Origin: Isochrysis galbana
Lineage: Eukaryota > Haptophyta > Isochrysidales > Isochrysidaceae
NCBI GenBank assembly: GCA_018136815.1
Contig: CM030943.1
Coordinates: forward strand, 3,434,127-3,498,126
Reading direction: 5' to 3'
Length of the DNA stretch: 64,000 nucleotides
The position numbers were made by a program, and so were the translations under genes. Below, piece after piece: positions 63,929 to 64,000 of the stretch (the first letter of the stretch is position 1; the number at the start of each line of letters is the position of its first letter). The notes under the pieces were generated by a model. It was not told where the DNA came from and did not search any database. It worked only from the letters and a program-made list of their open reading frames with translations.

Positions 63929-64000
63929 CTCGAGCACGGTCCTGGAGGGCGACTGGCAGGTCGACAAGGTGGTCGGCATGGTGCGCCGTGGCGGGTCCAA
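63929..64000 (+). other. Possible exon running off the window edge
   Basis: One plus frame reads TVLEGDWQVDKVVGMVRRGG to the window end. The minus frame is also open, with a good donor (CTCGAG/GTGAGT) at 63928. Strand cannot be decided from 70 bases. Confidence 0.25.

Overview
The window looks like nuclear DNA of a GC-rich unicellular eukaryotic alga. The evidence is multi-exon genes with short GT-AG introns, several very long (SP)n/(P)n membrane-anchored extracellular proteins, a kinesin, a FERM-domain protein, a GH32 sucrase-type enzyme, and dense LINE, hAT and Ty3/gypsy remnants. A haptophyte or similar marine alga is my best guess. That is inference from style; no marker gene here settles it. 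A 100-base run of N (13901-14000) is an assembly gap.

Host genes, left to right: an FkbM-type methyltransferase (2508-3734, +); a FERM-domain protein of at least ten exons that runs into the gap (11160-13900, +); a small Pro-rich single-pass membrane protein (15870-16847, -); a membrane-anchored GH32 beta-fructosidase with two Pro-rich linkers (19021-23076, -); an N-terminal kinesin in seven modelled exons (32041-36349, +); an unrecognised pair of AT-richer genes at 38.6-40.1 kb, one coding a small membrane protein with a beta/gamma-crystallin-like domain; a very large Pro-rich, Cys-module, single-pass membrane protein (41843-47878, +); an SRP14-like exon with an in-frame stop (53401, +); a sulfotransferase fragment (53942-54277, -); and a probable five-bladed beta-propeller protein (60480-61988, +).

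Mobile DNA. (1) One LINE family has ORF1 (tandem CCCH fingers) overlapping ORF2 (APE-type endonuclease plus reverse transcriptase). It is near full length at 24393-29640 with one nonsense codon, and a second copy at 47988-50042 is cut by a Ty3/gypsy fragment. Five further copies keep the exact 5' end but stop at different points, the reverse of ordinary 5'-truncated LINEs. A divergent LINE lies at 6352-9400 (-). (2) hAT: a BED-finger N-terminal exon (738-1400, -), a C-terminal dimerisation relic (57434-57698, -), and two small non-autonomous elements with 8-bp target duplications (37956-38337 and 59908-60096). Their termini share a core, while a short 'word' next to the core differs between copies and is reiterated inside each one. 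(3) Ty3/gypsy RT-RNase H at 50043-51030 (-). (4) Several dispersed repeats of unknown class.

Layout theme: most host genes have a long GA/CT tract just upstream of, or reaching into, the 5' end. Several encode secreted or cell-surface proteins (three Pro-rich membrane proteins, GH32, sulfotransferase, possibly FkbM), which suggests a cell-covering or carbohydrate-related theme, but no operon-like linkage is expected or seen.
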